This document shows positions 12,058 to 25,103 of a stretch of DNA of 64,000 nucleotides, piece by piece (the stretch's first letter is position 1; every line of letters begins with the position of its first letter). The DNA comes from Sweltsa coloradensis (taxonomy: Eukaryota; Arthropoda; Insecta; Plecoptera; Chloroperlidae). A model generated the notes under the pieces. That model worked only from the letters and a program-made list of their open reading frames with translations. It searched no databases and was not told the origin of the DNA. The translations under genes and the position numbers were made by a program. The stretch spans positions 930,001 to 994,000 of the forward strand of contig JAMZAV010000005.1 of the NCBI GenBank assembly GCA_024449915.1, given 5' to 3'.

Positions 12058-12989
12058 GATTGATAAAGTTGTACGGGTGACCGTATACCGCCCGCAACTG
12101 TAAAAACTGTTTGACAGAGGTATACAGTGGACCGTCTGGCTTCGGCAACTGATAATACAGATTAATAAAGGTCAATGGTGGAATTTCTAGTTGCCCCAAC
12201 TGATAATACGTTTTTATAGAGGTATACGGTTGACTGTTTGGTTACCGCACTTTGTTGCCGCACATGGATGCCGCACCTCGTTGCCGCACCAGTTTGCCGC
12301 ACCTCGTTGCCGCACCAGTTTGCCGCACCTGGCTGCCGCACCTTGCTACTGCACCCGGCTGCCGTACATGATAATCCCCTTCGCTAGAGGTAAAGTGTGG
12401 ACCATTTTTCTCCGATAAACTAAACTGATATTACCCTTTTCGAGGAAAAAAATAAAATTGTTGAATTTGGGTGATTTGTTTGGAAATTCGGAAACATACT
12501 TTACCATGTAGAACTCATTATTCCAGAATTTTTCTCTATGCAAGGGTTAGAGCCCTGTCAGCGTTTTTTCAAAGAAAAAATAAATTGGCGGAATATCAGT
12601 GATTTGCTTGTTTTTCAATTCGACAACATAATGTGCCACGTTGTATACATTATTCCAAGACTTTTCTTTCGAATGAACTTTTGTCTAAGATCAAGGGTTC
12701 GAGCCCTGTAGACGGTTTTTCGTGGAAAAATTAAAATGGCTGAAATTCAGTGATTCGTTTGTTTTAAAAATTCGTAAACATACTTTACCGCATAGGATAC
12801 ATTATTCTTATTCTTTTCATTCACATAAACATTTCTCTAAGATAAGGGGTTCGAGCCCTGTTGACGTTACGTCGTGGAAAAATTAAATCGACTTAATTTC
12901 GTGATTCGTTTTATATGAGATTCCGAAACGTACTTTTCCCCGTGGATCTCATAATTTCGAGACATTTTTCCAAATAAACACATAATACC
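12058..12989. repeat. Satellite superunit 2 (type B)
   Basis: The ladder has the diagnostic GTACGGGTGACC and TTTGACAGAGG variants, shared only with the superunit at 18674. The minisatellite at 12242-12370 is expanded relative to superunit 1. Tail monomers carry ATATCAGTGATTTGCTTG. Confidence 0.9.
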
Positions 12990-14060
12990 GTTTGATAGAG
13001 TTGTATGGGGGACCTTATGCCTCCCACAACTGATAATACTGTTTAATTGAGGCTTACAGCGGACCGTCATGCTTCTGCAACTGATGATACAGTTTGATAG
13101 AGGTCTATTGGTGGACTGACTGGCTGCTACAACTGGTCATACTTTTTCATGGAGGTGTACAGTTGATCATTTGGTTACCGCACTTTGCTGCTGCACATGG
13201 TTGCCGCACCTGGTTTCCGCACCGGGTTGCCGCACCTCGTTGCCGCACCTCGTTGCCGCACCGGGTTACCGCACCTGGCTGCCGCACCTTGCTACCGCAC
13301 CCGGCCGCCGTTTATGATAACACCATTCAATAGAGGTGAAGTGTGGACCATCTTTCTCACATAATCTGATATGACAATTACTGTTTTCGAGGAAAAAATA
13401 AAATTGCAGAATTTTGGTGTTTTGTTTGTTTTAAAATTCGTAAACAAATTTTTCCGCGTAGTACTCATCATTCTAAATCTTTTCTCTATGCTAGGGTTCG
13501 TGCCCTGTCGTTTTTTTTTCGAGGAAAAAAAATGGCGGAAAATCGGTGATGATTTGTTTGTTTTCCAAGTAGTAAACATCTTTAAAAAAAAAATTGTTTA
13601 TACTTTTAACTTAGATCAAGGGTTTGAGCACTGTAGACGTTTTTCGAGGAAAATTAAACCAGCAAAACTTTGGTGATTCGTTTGTTTTAAAATTCGGAAT
13701 CACGCTTCATTACCTAATATACACCATTCCAAGACTTTTATTTGAAATAAACATTTCTCTAAGATGAAGGGTTTGAGCCCTGTAGACGATTGTTAATGGA
13801 AAAATTAAAATGGCAGAATTTCAGTGATTATTTGTTTAAAACATTCTGAAACATACTTTACCACGTAGGTTACATCATTCCTAGACTATTCTTTCAAATA
13901 ACATTTCTCTAAGATCAAGGGTTCGAACCCTGTAGACGTTATTTCGTGGAAAAATAAACCGACTGAGTTTCGTGATTCGTTTGATATGAGATTCGGAAAC
14001 GTTCTTTTCCCCGTGGACCTCATAATTTTGAGACTTTTTTTCAAATAAACAAATAATACC
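12990..14060. repeat. Satellite superunit 3 (type C)
   Basis: The ladder is diagnostic: GTATGGGGGACCTTATGCCTCCCAC. The minisatellite spans 13175-13311. It carries more monomers than types A and B, including one with a frayed A-run near 13580 and variants ending in TTGTTAATGG. Superunits 1-3 form one complete A-B-C higher-order unit of about 2.89 kb. Confidence 0.9.
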
Positions 14061-14976
14061 GTTTGATAAAGTTGTACGGGGGACCGTATGCCGCCCGCAA
14101 CTGTAAAAACTGTTTGTTAGAGGTTTACAGTGGGGCGTCTGGCTTCCGCAACTGAAAAGACAGTTTAATTAAGGTCAATGGTGGAATTTCTAGTTGCCAC
14201 ATCTGATAATACGTTTTTATAGAGGTATACGGTTGACTGTTTGGTTACCGCACTTTGCTGCCGCACATGGTTGCCGCACCGGATTGCCGCACCTCGTTGC
14301 CGCACCAGTTTGCCGCACCTGGCTGCCGCACCTTGCTACTGCACCCGGCTGCCGTACATGATAATCCCCTTCGCTTGAGGTAAAGTTTGGACCATTTTTC
14401 TGCGATAAACTAAACTGATATTACCCTTTTCGAGGAAAAAAATAAAATGTTGAATTTGGTGATTTGTTTGGAAATTCGGAAACATACTTTACCATGTAGA
14501 ACTCATTATTCCAGAATTTTTCTCTATGCAAGGGTTAGAGCCCTGTCAGCGTTTTTTCGAGGAAAAAATAAATTGGCGGAATATCAGTGATTTGCTTGTT
14601 TTTCAATTCGACAACATACTGTGCCACGTTGTATACATTATTCGAAGACTTTTCTTTCGAATGAACTTTTGTCTAAGATCAAGGGTTCGAGCCCTGTAGA
14701 CGGTTTTTCGTGGAAAAATTAAAATGGCTGAAATTCGGTGATTTGTTTGTTTTAAAATTCGTAAACATACTTTACCGCATAGGATACATTATTCTTATTC
14801 TTTTCATTCACATAAACATTTCTCTAAGATTAGGGGTTCGAGCCCTGTAGACGTTATTTTGTGGAAAAATTAAATCGACTTAATTTCGTGATTCGTTTTA
14901 TATGAGATTCCGAAACGTACTTTTCCCCGTGGATCTCATAATTTCGAGACATTTTTCCAAATAAACACATAATACC
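14061..14976. repeat. Satellite superunit 4 (A/B hybrid)
   Basis: The head is type A (GTAAAAACTGTTTGTTAGAGG). Its tail has the type B marks ATATCAGTGATTTGCTTG and CAACATACTGTGCC. This is the expected product of unequal exchange between an A and a B unit. The minisatellite is at 14245-14360. Followed directly by type C. Confidence 0.85.
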
Positions 14977-16071
14977 GTTTGATAGAGTTGTATGTTGGAC
15001 CTTATGCCTCCCACAACTGATAATACTGTTTAATTGAGGCTTACAGCGGACCGTCATGCTTCTGCAACTGATGATACAGTTTGATAGAGGTCTATTGGTG
15101 GACTGACTGGCTGCTACAGCTGGTCATACGTTTTCATGGAGGTGTACAGTTGATCATTTGGTTCCCGCACTTTGCTGCTGCACATGGTTGCCGCACCTTT
15201 GCCGCACCTGGTTGCCGCACCTCGTTGCCGCACCTCGTTGCCGCACCGGGTTACCGCACCTGGCTGCCGCACCTTGCTACCGCACCCGGCCGCCGTTAAT
15301 GATAACACCATTCAATAGAGGTGAAGTGTGGACCATCTTTCTCACATAATCTGATATGACAATTACTGTTTTCGAGGAAAAAATAAAATTGCAGAATTTT
15401 GGTGTTTTGTTTGTTTGAAAATTCGTAAACAAATTTTTCCGCGTAGTACTCATCATTCTAAATCTTTTCTCTATGCTAGGGTTCGTGCCCTGTCGTTTTT
15501 TTTTTCGAGGAAAAGAAAATGGCGGAAATTCGGTGATGATTTGTTTGTTTTAAAATACGGAAACATACTTTACCAAGTAGTAAACATCTTTAAAAAAAAA
15601 AATTTAATTTAACTTTTAACTTAGATCAAGGGTTCGAGCACTGTAGACGTTTTTCGAGGAAAAATTAAACCAGCGAAACTTTTGTGATTCGTTTCTTTTA
15701 AAATTCGAAATCATGCTTCATCACATAATATACACCATTCCAAGACTTTTATTTGAAATAAACTTTTTTCTAAGATGAAGGGTTTGAGCCCTGTAGACGA
15801 TTGTTAATGGAAAAATTAAAATGGCAGAATTTCAGTGATTATTTGTTTAAAAAATTCTGAAACATACTTTACCACGTAGGTTACATCATTCCTAGACTAT
15901 TCTTTCAAATAACATTTCTCTAAGATCAAGGGTTCGAACCCTGTAGACGTTATTTCGTGGAAAAATAAACCGACTGAGTTTCGTGATTCGTTTGATATGA
16001 GATTCGGAAACGTTCTTTTCCCCGTGGATCTCATAATTTTGAGACTTTTTTTCAAATAAACAAATAATACC
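14977..16071. repeat. Satellite superunit 5 (type C)
   Basis: Close to superunit 3, with the GACCTTATGCCTCCCAC ladder mark. The minisatellite at 15162-15296 has one shortened step (CCTTTGCCGCACC). With superunit 4 it makes a contracted higher-order unit of about 2.0 kb. Confidence 0.85.
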
Positions 16072-16952
16072 GTTTGATAAAGTTGTACGGGGGACCGTAT
16101 GCCGCCCACAACTGTAAAAACTGTTTGTTAGAGGTTTACAGTGGGGCGTCTGGCTTCCGCAACTGATAATACAGTTTAATAAAGGTCAATGGTGGAATTT
16201 CTAGTTGCCCCATCTGATAATACTTTTTCATAGAGGTATACGGTTGACTGTTTGGTTACCGCACTTTGCTGCCGCACATGGTTGCCGCACCGGATTGCCG
16301 CACCTCGTTGCCGCACCAGTTTGCCGCACCTGGCTGCCGCACCTTGCTACTGCACCCGGCTGCCGTACATGATAATCCCCTTCGCTTGAGGTAAAGTGTG
16401 GACCATTTTTCTGCGATAAACTAAACTGATATTACCCTTTTCGAGGAAAAAATAAAATTGTTGAATTTGGGTGATTTGTTTGGAAATTCGGAAACATACT
16501 TTACCATGTAGAACTCATTATTCCAGAATTTTTCTCTATGCAAGGGTTAGAGCCCTGTCAGCGTTTTTTCGAGGAAAATAAAAATGGCGGAATATCGGTG
16601 ATTTGTTTGTTTTCCAATTCAGAAACATACTTAACCACGTAGTATACATTATTCCAAGACTTTTCTTTCGAATGAACTTTTCTCCAAGATCAAGGGTTCG
16701 AGCCCTGTAGACGGTTTTTCGTGGAAAAATTAAAATGGCTGAAATTCGGTAAATCGTTTGTTTAAAAATTCGTAAACATACTTTACCACGTAATATACAT
16801 CATTCCAAGGCTTTTCTTTCAAATAAACATTTGTATAAGATCAAGGGTACGAGCCCTGTAGACGTTATTTCGTGGAATAATTAAATCGACTGAATTTCGT
16901 GATTCGTTTGATATGAGATTCGGAAACGTACTTTTCCCCGTCGATCTCATAA
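16072..16952. repeat. Satellite superunit 6 (type A)
   Basis: Very similar to superunit 1, including its full tail with AAATCGTTTG and CCCCGTCGATCTCATAA. The minisatellite is at 16256-16369. The unit ends abruptly where superunit 7 has lost its ladder. Confidence 0.85.
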
Positions 16953-17732
16953 CGCAACCGGCAACCGCAACCGGCCGCCGTTAATGATAACACCATTCAA
17001 TAGAGGTGAAGTGTGGACCATCAGTCTCACATAATCTGATATGACAATTACTGTTTTCGAGGAAAAAATAAAATTGCAGAATTTTGGTGTTTTGTTTGTT
17101 TTAAAATTCGTAGACAAATTTTTCCGCGTAGTACTCATCATTTTAAATCTTTTCTTTATGCTAGGGTTCGTGCCCTGTCGTTTTTTTTTTCGAGGAAAAG
17201 AAAATGGCGGAAAATCGGTGATGATTTGTTTGTTTTCCAAGTAGTAAACATCTTTAAAAAAAAATTTAATTTAACTTTTAACTTAGATCAAGGGTTCGAG
17301 CACTGTAGACGTTTTTCGAGGAAAAATTAAACCAGCAAAACTTTGGTGATTCGTTTGTTTTAAAATTCGGAATCATGCTTCATCACATAATATACACCAT
17401 TCCAAGACTTTTATTTGAAATAAACATTTCTCTAAGATGAAGGGTTTGAGCCCTGTAGACGATTGTTAATGGAAAAATTAAAATGGCAGAATTTCAGTGA
17501 TTATTTGTTTAAAAATTCTGAAACATACTTTACCACGTAGGTTACATCATTCCTAGACTATTCTTTCAAATAACATTTCTCTAAGATTTAGGGTTCGAAC
17601 ACTGTAGACGTTATTTCGTGGAAAAATTAACCGACTGAGTTTCGTGATTCGTTTGATATGAGATTCGGAAACGTTCTTTTCCCCGTGGATCAAATAATTT
17701 TGAGACTTTTTTTCAAATAAACAAATAATACC
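16953..17732. repeat. Satellite superunit 7 (5'-deleted type C)
   Basis: The whole 51-bp ladder and most of the minisatellite are missing: CTCATAA joins straight to CGCAACCGGCAACCGCAACC. The remainder (AATGATAACACCATTCAATAG onward) is typical type C. The atypical CGCAACCGG repeats at the join may be a micro-expansion created by the deletion event. Confidence 0.85.
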
Positions 17733-18673
17733 GTTTGATAAAGTTGTACGGGGGACCGTATGCCGCCCGCAACTGTAAAAACTGTTTGTTAGAGGTTTAC
17801 AGTGGGGCGTCTGGCTTCCGCAACTGAAAAGACAGTTTAATTAAGGTCAATGGTGGAATTTCTAGTTGCCACATCTGATAATACGTTTTTATAGAGGTAT
17901 ACGGTTGACTGTTTGGTTACCGCACTTTGCTGCCGCACATGGTTGCCGCACCGGATTGCCGCACCTCGTTGCCGCACCAGTTTGCCGCACCTCGTTGCCG
18001 CACCAGTTCGCCGCACCTGGCTGCCGCACCTTGCTACTGCACCCGGCTGCCGTACATGATAATCCCCTTCGCTTGAGGTAAAGTGTGGACCATTTTTCTG
18101 CGATAAACTAAACTGATATTACCCTTTTCGAGGAAAAAATAAAAATTGTTGAATTTGGGTGATTTGTTTGGAAATTCGGAAACATACTTTACCATGTAGA
18201 ACTCATTATTCCAGAATTTTTCTCTATGCAAGGGTAGAGCCTGTCAGCGTTTTTTCGAGGAAAAGTAAAAATGGCGGAATATCGGTGATTTGTTTGTTTT
18301 CTAATTCAGAAACATACTTAACCACGTAGTATACATTATTCCAAGACTTTTCTTTCGAATGAACTTTTCTCCAAGATCAAGGGTTCGAGCCCTGTAGACG
18401 GTTTTTCGTGGAAAAATTAAAATGGCTGAAATTCGGTAAATCGTTTGTTTAAAAATTCGTAAACATACTTTACCACGTAATATACTTCATTCTTAGGCTT
18501 TCCTTTTAAATAACCATTTGTATAAGATCAAGGGTACGAGCCCTGTAGACGTTATTTCGTGGAATAATTAAATCGACTGAATTTCGTGATTCGTTTGATA
18601 TGAGATTCGGAAACGTACTTTTCCCCGTCGATCTCATAATTTTGAGACTTTTTTTCAAATAAACAAATAATAC
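17733..18673. repeat. Satellite superunit 8 (type A)
   Basis: Type A head with GCCACATCTGATAATACG as in superunit 4, but a true type A tail. The minisatellite at 17917-18058 has about one extra pair of 13-bp steps compared with superunit 6. Confidence 0.85.
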
Positions 18674-19592
18674 CGTTTGATAAAGTTGTACGGGTGACCG
18701 TATGCCGCCCGCAACTGTAAAAACTGTTTGACAGAGGTATACAGTGGACCGTCTGGCTTCGGCAACTGATAATACAGATTAATAAAGGTCAATGGTGGAA
18801 ATTTGTAGTTGCCCCAACTGATAATACTTTTTCATAGAGGTATACGGTTGACTGTTTGGTTACCGCACTTTGCTGCCGCACAAAGTTGCGCACCGGATTG
18901 CCGCACCTCGTTGCTGCACCAGTTTGCCGCACCTGGCTGCCGCACCTTGCTACTGCACCCGGCTGCCGTACATGATAAACCCCTTCGCTAGAGGTAAAGT
19001 GTGGACCATTTTTCTCCGATAAACTAAACTGATATTACCCTTTTCGAGGAAAAAAATAAAATTGTTGAATTTGGGTGATTTGTTTGGAAATTCGGAAACA
19101 TACTTTACCACGAAGAACTCATTATTCCAGAACTTTTCTCTATGCAAGGGTTAGAGCCCTGTCAGCGTTTTTTCGAGGAAAAAATAAAATGGCGGAATAT
19201 CAGTGATTTGCTTGTTTTTCAATTCGACAACATACTGTGCCACGTTGTATACATTATTCCAAGACTTTTCTTTCGAATGAACTTTTGTCTAAGATCAAGG
19301 GTTCGAGCCCTGTAGACGGTTTTTCGTGGAAAAATACAAATGGCTGAAATTCGGTGATTCGTTTGTTTTAAAATTCGTAAACATACTTGACCGCCTAGGA
19401 TACATTATTCTCATTCTTTTCATTCACATAAACATTTCTCTAAGATTAGGGGTTCGAGCCCTGTAGACGTTATTTCGTGGAAAAATTAAATCGACTTAAT
19501 TTCGTGATTCGTTTTATATGAGATTCCGAAACGTACTTTTCCCCCTGGATCTCATAATTTCGAGACATTTTTCAAAATAAACACATAATACC
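18674..19592. repeat. Satellite superunit 9 (type B)
   Basis: Shares GTACGGGTGACC and TTTGACAGAGG with superunit 2. The minisatellite is at 18860-18973, where one step is corrupted to GCACAAAGTTGCGCACC. Confidence 0.85.
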
Positions 19593-20714
19593 GTTTGATT
19601 GAGTTGTATGGGGGACCTTATGCCTCCCACAACTGATAATACTGTTTAATTGAGGCTTACAGCGGACCGTCATGCTTCTGCAACTGATGATACTGTTTGA
19701 TAGAGGTCTATTGGTGGACTGACTGGCTGCTACAACTGGTCATACTTTTTCATGGAGGTGTACAGTTGATCATTTGGTTACCGCACTTTGCTGCTGCACA
19801 TGGTTGCCGCACCTGGTTTCCGCACCGGGTTGCCGCACCTCGTTGCCGCACCTCGTTGCCGCCCTCAGCACCTCGTTGCCGCACCGGGTTGCCGCACCTG
19901 GCTGCCGCACCTTGCTACCACACCCGGCCGCCGTTTATGATAACACCATTCAATAGAGGTGAAGTGTGGACCATCTTTCTCACATAATCTGATATGACAA
20001 TTACTGTTTTCGAGGAAAAAATAAAATTGCAGAATTTTGGTGTTTTGTTTGTTTTAAAATTCGTAAACAAATTTTTCTGCGTAGTACTCATCATTCTTAA
20101 TCTTTTCTCTATGCTAGGGTTCGTGCCCTGTCGTTTTTTTATTCGAGGAAAAGAAAATGGCGGAAATTCGGTGATGATTTGTTTGTTTTAAAATACGAAA
20201 ACATATACTTTACCAAGTAGTAAACATCTTTTAAAAAAAAAATTAATTTAACTTTTAACTTAGATCAAGGGTTCGAGCACTGTAGACGTTTTTCGAGGAA
20301 AAATGTAACCAGCAAAACTTTGGTGATTCGTTTTTATTTTAAATTCGGAATCATGCTTCATCACATAATATACACTTTATTCCAAGACTTTTATTTGAAA
20401 TAAACATTTCTCTCAGATGACGGGTTTTTTATCCCTGTAGACGATTGTTAATGGAAAAATTAAAATGGCAGAATTTCAGTGATTATTTGTTTAAAAAATT
20501 CTGAAACATACTTTACCACGAAGGTTACATCATTCCTAGACTATTCTTTCAAATAACATTTCTCTAAGATCAAGGGTTCGAACCCTGTAGACGTTATTTC
20601 GTGGAAAAATAAACCGACTGAGTTTCGTGATTCGTTTGATATGAGATTCGGAAACGTTCTTTTCCCCGTGGATCTCATAATTTTGAGACTTTTTTTCAAA
20701 TAAACAAATAATAC
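19593..20714. repeat. Satellite superunit 10 (type C)
   Basis: Type C ladder, minisatellite at 19779-19935 with an inserted CCCTCAGCACC step. Superunits 8-10 repeat the A-B-C order of superunits 1-3 over about 2.98 kb, the strongest evidence for a higher-order repeat. Confidence 0.9.
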
Positions 20715-21603
20715 CGTTTGATAAAGTTGTACGGGGGACCGTATGCCGCCCGCAACTGTAAAAACTGTTTGTTAGAGGTTTACAGTGGGGCCGTCTGGCT
20801 TCCGCAACTGATAATACAGTTTAATAAAGGTCAATGGTGGAATTTCTAGTTGCCCCATCTGATAATACTTTTTCATAGAGGTATACGGTTGACTGTTTGG
20901 TTACCGCACTTTGCTGCCGCACATGGTTGCCGCACCTCGTTGCCGCACCAGTTTGCCGCACCTTGCTACTGCACCCGGCTGCCGTACATGATAATCCCCT
21001 TCGCTTGAGGTAAAGTGTGGACCATTTTTCTGCGATAAACTAAACTGATATTACCCTTGTCGAGGAAAAATAAAATAGTTGAATTTGGGTGATTTGTTTG
21101 GAAATTCGGAAACATACTTTACCATGTAGAACTCATCATTCCAAAATTTTTCTCTTTGCAAGGGTTAGGAGCCCTGTCAAGCTATTTTCGAGGAAAAGTA
21201 AAAATGGCGGAATATCGGTGATTAGTTTGTTTTCTAATTCAGAAACATACTTAACCACGTAGTATACATTATTCCAAGACTTTTCTTTCGAATGAACTTT
21301 TCTCCAAGATTAAGGGTTCGAACCCTGTAGACGGTTTGTGTGGAAAATATTAAATGGCAGAATTTCAGTGAATCTTTGTTTTAAAATTCTGAAACATACT
21401 AAACCACGTAGGTTACATCATTCCTAGACTATTCTTTCAAAAACATTTTTCTAAGATCAAGGGTTGGAATTCTGTAGACGTTATTTCGTGGAAAAATAAA
21501 CCTGACTGGATTTCGTGAATCGTTTGATATGAGATTCGGAAACGTACTTTTCCCCGTGGACCTCATAATTTTGAGACTTTTTTTCAAATTAACAAATAAG
21601 ACC
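20715..21603. repeat. Satellite superunit 11 (type A, short minisatellite)
   Basis: Type A head. The minisatellite is contracted to 20901-20990. Its tail switches to monomers with ACCCTGTAGACGGTTTGTG and AAATGGCAGAATTTCAG, resembling those of type C, so the tail is recombinant. Confidence 0.8.
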
Positions 21604-22642
21604 GTTTGATAGAGTTGTACGGAGGGCCAGTACGCCGCCCGCAAATGTAAATACTGTTTGAAAGAGGTTTACAGTGTACTGTCTGGCTTCGGCAACTGAT
21701 AATACAGTTTAATAGAGGTCAATGGTGGACTTTCTAGTTGCTTCAACTAATAATACTTTTTCATAGAGGAATACGGTTGATTGTTTGGTTACCGCACTTT
21801 CCTGCCGCACATGGTTGCCGCACCGGGTTGCCGCACCTGGCTGCCGCAAATTGCTACCGCACCCGGCTGCCTTACATGATAATCCCCTTTGCTAGAGGTA
21901 AAGTGCGGGCCATTTTTCTCTGATACTCTCAAATGATATTACCCTTTTCGAGGAAAAAATAAAATTGCGGAACTTGGGTGATTTGATTGGAAATTCGGAA
22001 ACATACTTTACCACATTGAACTCATTATTCCAAAACTTTTCTCTATGCATGAGTTCGAGCCCTGTCAGCGTGTTTTCGGGGAAAAGTAAAAATGGCGGAA
22101 TTTCGGTGATTAGTTTGTTTTCCAATTCCTGAACATACTTCACCACGTAGTAAACATCATTCCAAGACTTTTCTTTCCAATAAACTTCTCTCCAATATCA
22201 ATAGTTCGAGCCCTGCATACGGTTTTTCGTGGCAAAATTAAAATGGTGGAATTTCGGTGATTCGTGTTTTAAAATTCAGAAACATACTTTAAAACGTAAT
22301 CATCATCATTCTTAGACTTTTCTTAGAAATAAACTTTTCTCTAAGATCAGGAGTTCGAGCCCTGTACACGTTTTTTCGTGGAAAAATTAAAATGGCTGAA
22401 TTTTGGTGGTTCGTGTGTTTTAAAATTCGGAAACATACTTTTCCATGTAGTATACATCATTTTAAGACTTTTCTTTCAAATAACCTTTTCTATAAGATCA
22501 AGGGTTCGAGCCCTGTAGACGTTATTTCGTGGAAAATTAAATCGACAGAATATCGTGATTCTTTTAATGTGTTCCAGAAACGTACTTTTCCCCGTAGATC
22601 ACATAATTTCAAGACATTTTTTTTAAATAAACAAATAATATC
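21604..22642. repeat. Satellite superunit 12 (diverged)
   Basis: More diverged from A/B/C than any unit to its left (GTACGGAGGGCCAGTACGCC ladder start). The minisatellite is short, 21789-21877. Marks the start of the older right part of the array. Confidence 0.8.
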
Positions 22643-23363
22643 GTATGATAGAGTTGTACCGAGGACCGTATGCCTCCCGCAACTGATAATACTGTTTGAT
22701 AGAGGTTTACAGTGAATCGTCTGGCTTCTGCAACTGATAATTCAGTTTGATAGAGGTCTATGGTGGGCTGTCTGGCTGCCGCAACTGATATTACTTTTTC
22801 ATAGATGTGTACGGTTGACGGTTTGGTTACCGCATTTTGCTGCTGCACATGGTTGCCGCACCAGGTTTGCACCGGGTTGCCGCAACTTGCTACCGCACCC
22901 TGCTGCCGCACCTGTCTACTGCACCTAGCTGCCGTACATGATAAAACCCTTCGATATAGGTTAAGTGTGGACCATCATTCTCTGATACTCTGATCAGAAA
23001 TTCCCCTTTTCGAGGAAAAAATAAAATTGTGGAATTTTAATTTGAATCATCATTCCGAAAATGTCTCAATGCAAGGGTTCGAGCCCTTTCGGCGTTTTTT
23101 CGAGGAAAATTTGAAATGGCGGAATTTCGGTGATTTGTTTGTTTTAAAATTCGGAAACATACTTTACCACGTAATATACATCATTCCAAGACTTTTTTTC
23201 AAATAAACATTTGTATAAGATCAAGGGTTCGAGCCCTGTAGACGTTATTTCGTGGAAAAATTAAATCGACTGAATTTCGTGATTCGTTTGATATGAGATT
23301 CGGAAACGTACTTTTCCCCGTGGATCTCATAATTTCAAGACATTTCAAATAAATAATTAATAC
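22643..23363. repeat. Satellite superunit 13 (type D)
   Basis: The ladder starts GTATGATAGAGTTGTACCGA. It resembles superunit 16 (TTGTACCG, GAATCGTCTGG/GGACCGTCTGG steps, ATTCAGTTTGA). The minisatellite is at 22827-22940. Only two to three monomers follow, one of them with an internal deletion near 23036. Confidence 0.8.
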
Positions 23364-24391
23364 CGTTTGATAGAGTTGTACGGGGGACCGTATGCCGCCT
23401 GCAACTGATAATTCTGTTTAATAGAGGTTTACAGTGGACCATCTGGCTTCGGCTACTGATAATACAGTTAAATAGAGGTCTATGGTGGACTTTCAAGCTT
23501 CCGCAACTAATAATACTTTTTCATAGAGGTGTACAGTTGATCATTTGGTTACCTCACTTTGCTGCTGCACATGGTTGCCGCACCTGGTTGCCGCACCTCG
23601 CTACCGCACCCGGCCGCCGTACATGATAATACCATTCAATAGAGGTGAAGTGTGGACCATCTTTCTCAGATAATCAGATGTGATAATAACCCTTTTCGAG
23701 GAAAAAATTAAATTGCTGATCTTTGGTGATTTGTTTGTTTTAAAATTCGTAAACAAACTTTACCGCGTAGTACTCATCATTCTAAATCTTTTCTCTATGC
23801 TAGGGTTTGTGCCCTGTCGGTTTTTTTTTTGAGGAAAAGAAAATGGCGGAAATTCGGTGATGATTTGTTTGTTTTAAAATACGGAAACATACTTTACCAA
23901 GTAGTATACATCATTAAAAAAAAAATTAATTTAACTTTTAACTAAGATCAAGGGTTCGAGCACTGTAGACATATTCGAGGAAAAATTAAATCAGCGTAAT
24001 TTTGGTGATTCGTTTGTTTTAAAATTCGGAATCATGCTTTATCACGTAATATACATCATTCCAAGACTTTTATTTCAAATAAACATTTCTCTTAGATGAA
24101 GGGTTTGAGCCCTGTAGACGTTTGTTAATGGAAAAATTAAAATGGCAGAATTCCAGTGATTCTTTGTTTTAAAATTCTGAAACATACTTTACCACGTAGG
24201 TTGCATCATTCCTAGACTATTTTTTCAAATAACATTTCTCTAAGATCAAGGGTTCGAACCCTGTAGACGTTATTTCGTGGAAAAATAAACCGACTGGATT
24301 TCGTGATTCGTCTGATATGAGATTCGGAAACGTACTTTTCCCCGTGGACCTCATAATTTTGAGACTTTTTTTCAAATAAACAAATAATACC
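23364..24391. repeat. Satellite superunit 14 (diverged type C)
   Basis: Carries type-C-like features (GATCATTTGG, ACACCATTCAATAG-like ATACCATTCAATAG, and the A-run monomer at about 23915) with many private changes. The minisatellite is at 23549-23623. Confidence 0.8.
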
Positions 24392-25103
24392 GTTTAATAG
24401 AGTTGTACGGGGGACTGTATGCCGCCCGCAACTGTAAATACTGTTTGAAAGAGGTTTAAAGTGTACCGTCTGGCTTCGGCAACGTCAATGATGGACTTTC
24501 CAGTTGGCCCAACTAATTATTCTTTTTCATAGAGGTGTACGGTTGACTGTTTGGTTACCGCACTTTCCTGCCGCACATGGTTGCCGCACCGGATTGTTGC
24601 ACCGGGTTGCCGCACCTAGCTGCCGCACCTTGCTACCGCACCCGGCTGCCTTACATGATAATCCCCTTTGCTAGAGGTAAAGTGTGGGCCATGTTTTTTG
24701 ATAATCTCAACTGATATTACCCGTTTCGAGGAAAAAATAAAATTGCGGAATTTGGGTGATTTGTTTGGAAATTCGGAAAAATACTTTACCACGTAGAACT
24801 CATTATTCCAAAACTTTTCTCTATGCAAGGGTTCGAGCCTGTCAGCGTTTTTTCGAGGAAAACTTAAAATGGCGGAATTTCGGTGATTCGTTTGTTTTAA
24901 AATTCGGAAACATACTTCATTTTAAGACTTTTCTTTCAAATAACCTTTTCTATAAGATCAAGGGTTTCGAGCCCTGTAGACGTTATTTCGTGGAAAAATT
25001 AAATCGACAGAATTTCGTGATTCGTTTGATGTGTTTCGAAAACGTACTTTTCCCCGTAGATCACATAATTTCAAGACATTTTTTTTAAATAAACAAATAA
25101 TAC
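24392..25103. repeat. Satellite superunit 15 (shortened)
   Basis: One ladder step is deleted (GGCAACGTCAATGATGG joins two steps). The minisatellite is at 24555-24656. One monomer is internally deleted at about 24914, where ACATACTTCATTTTAAGAC skips the ACCACGTAG block. Confidence 0.8.
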
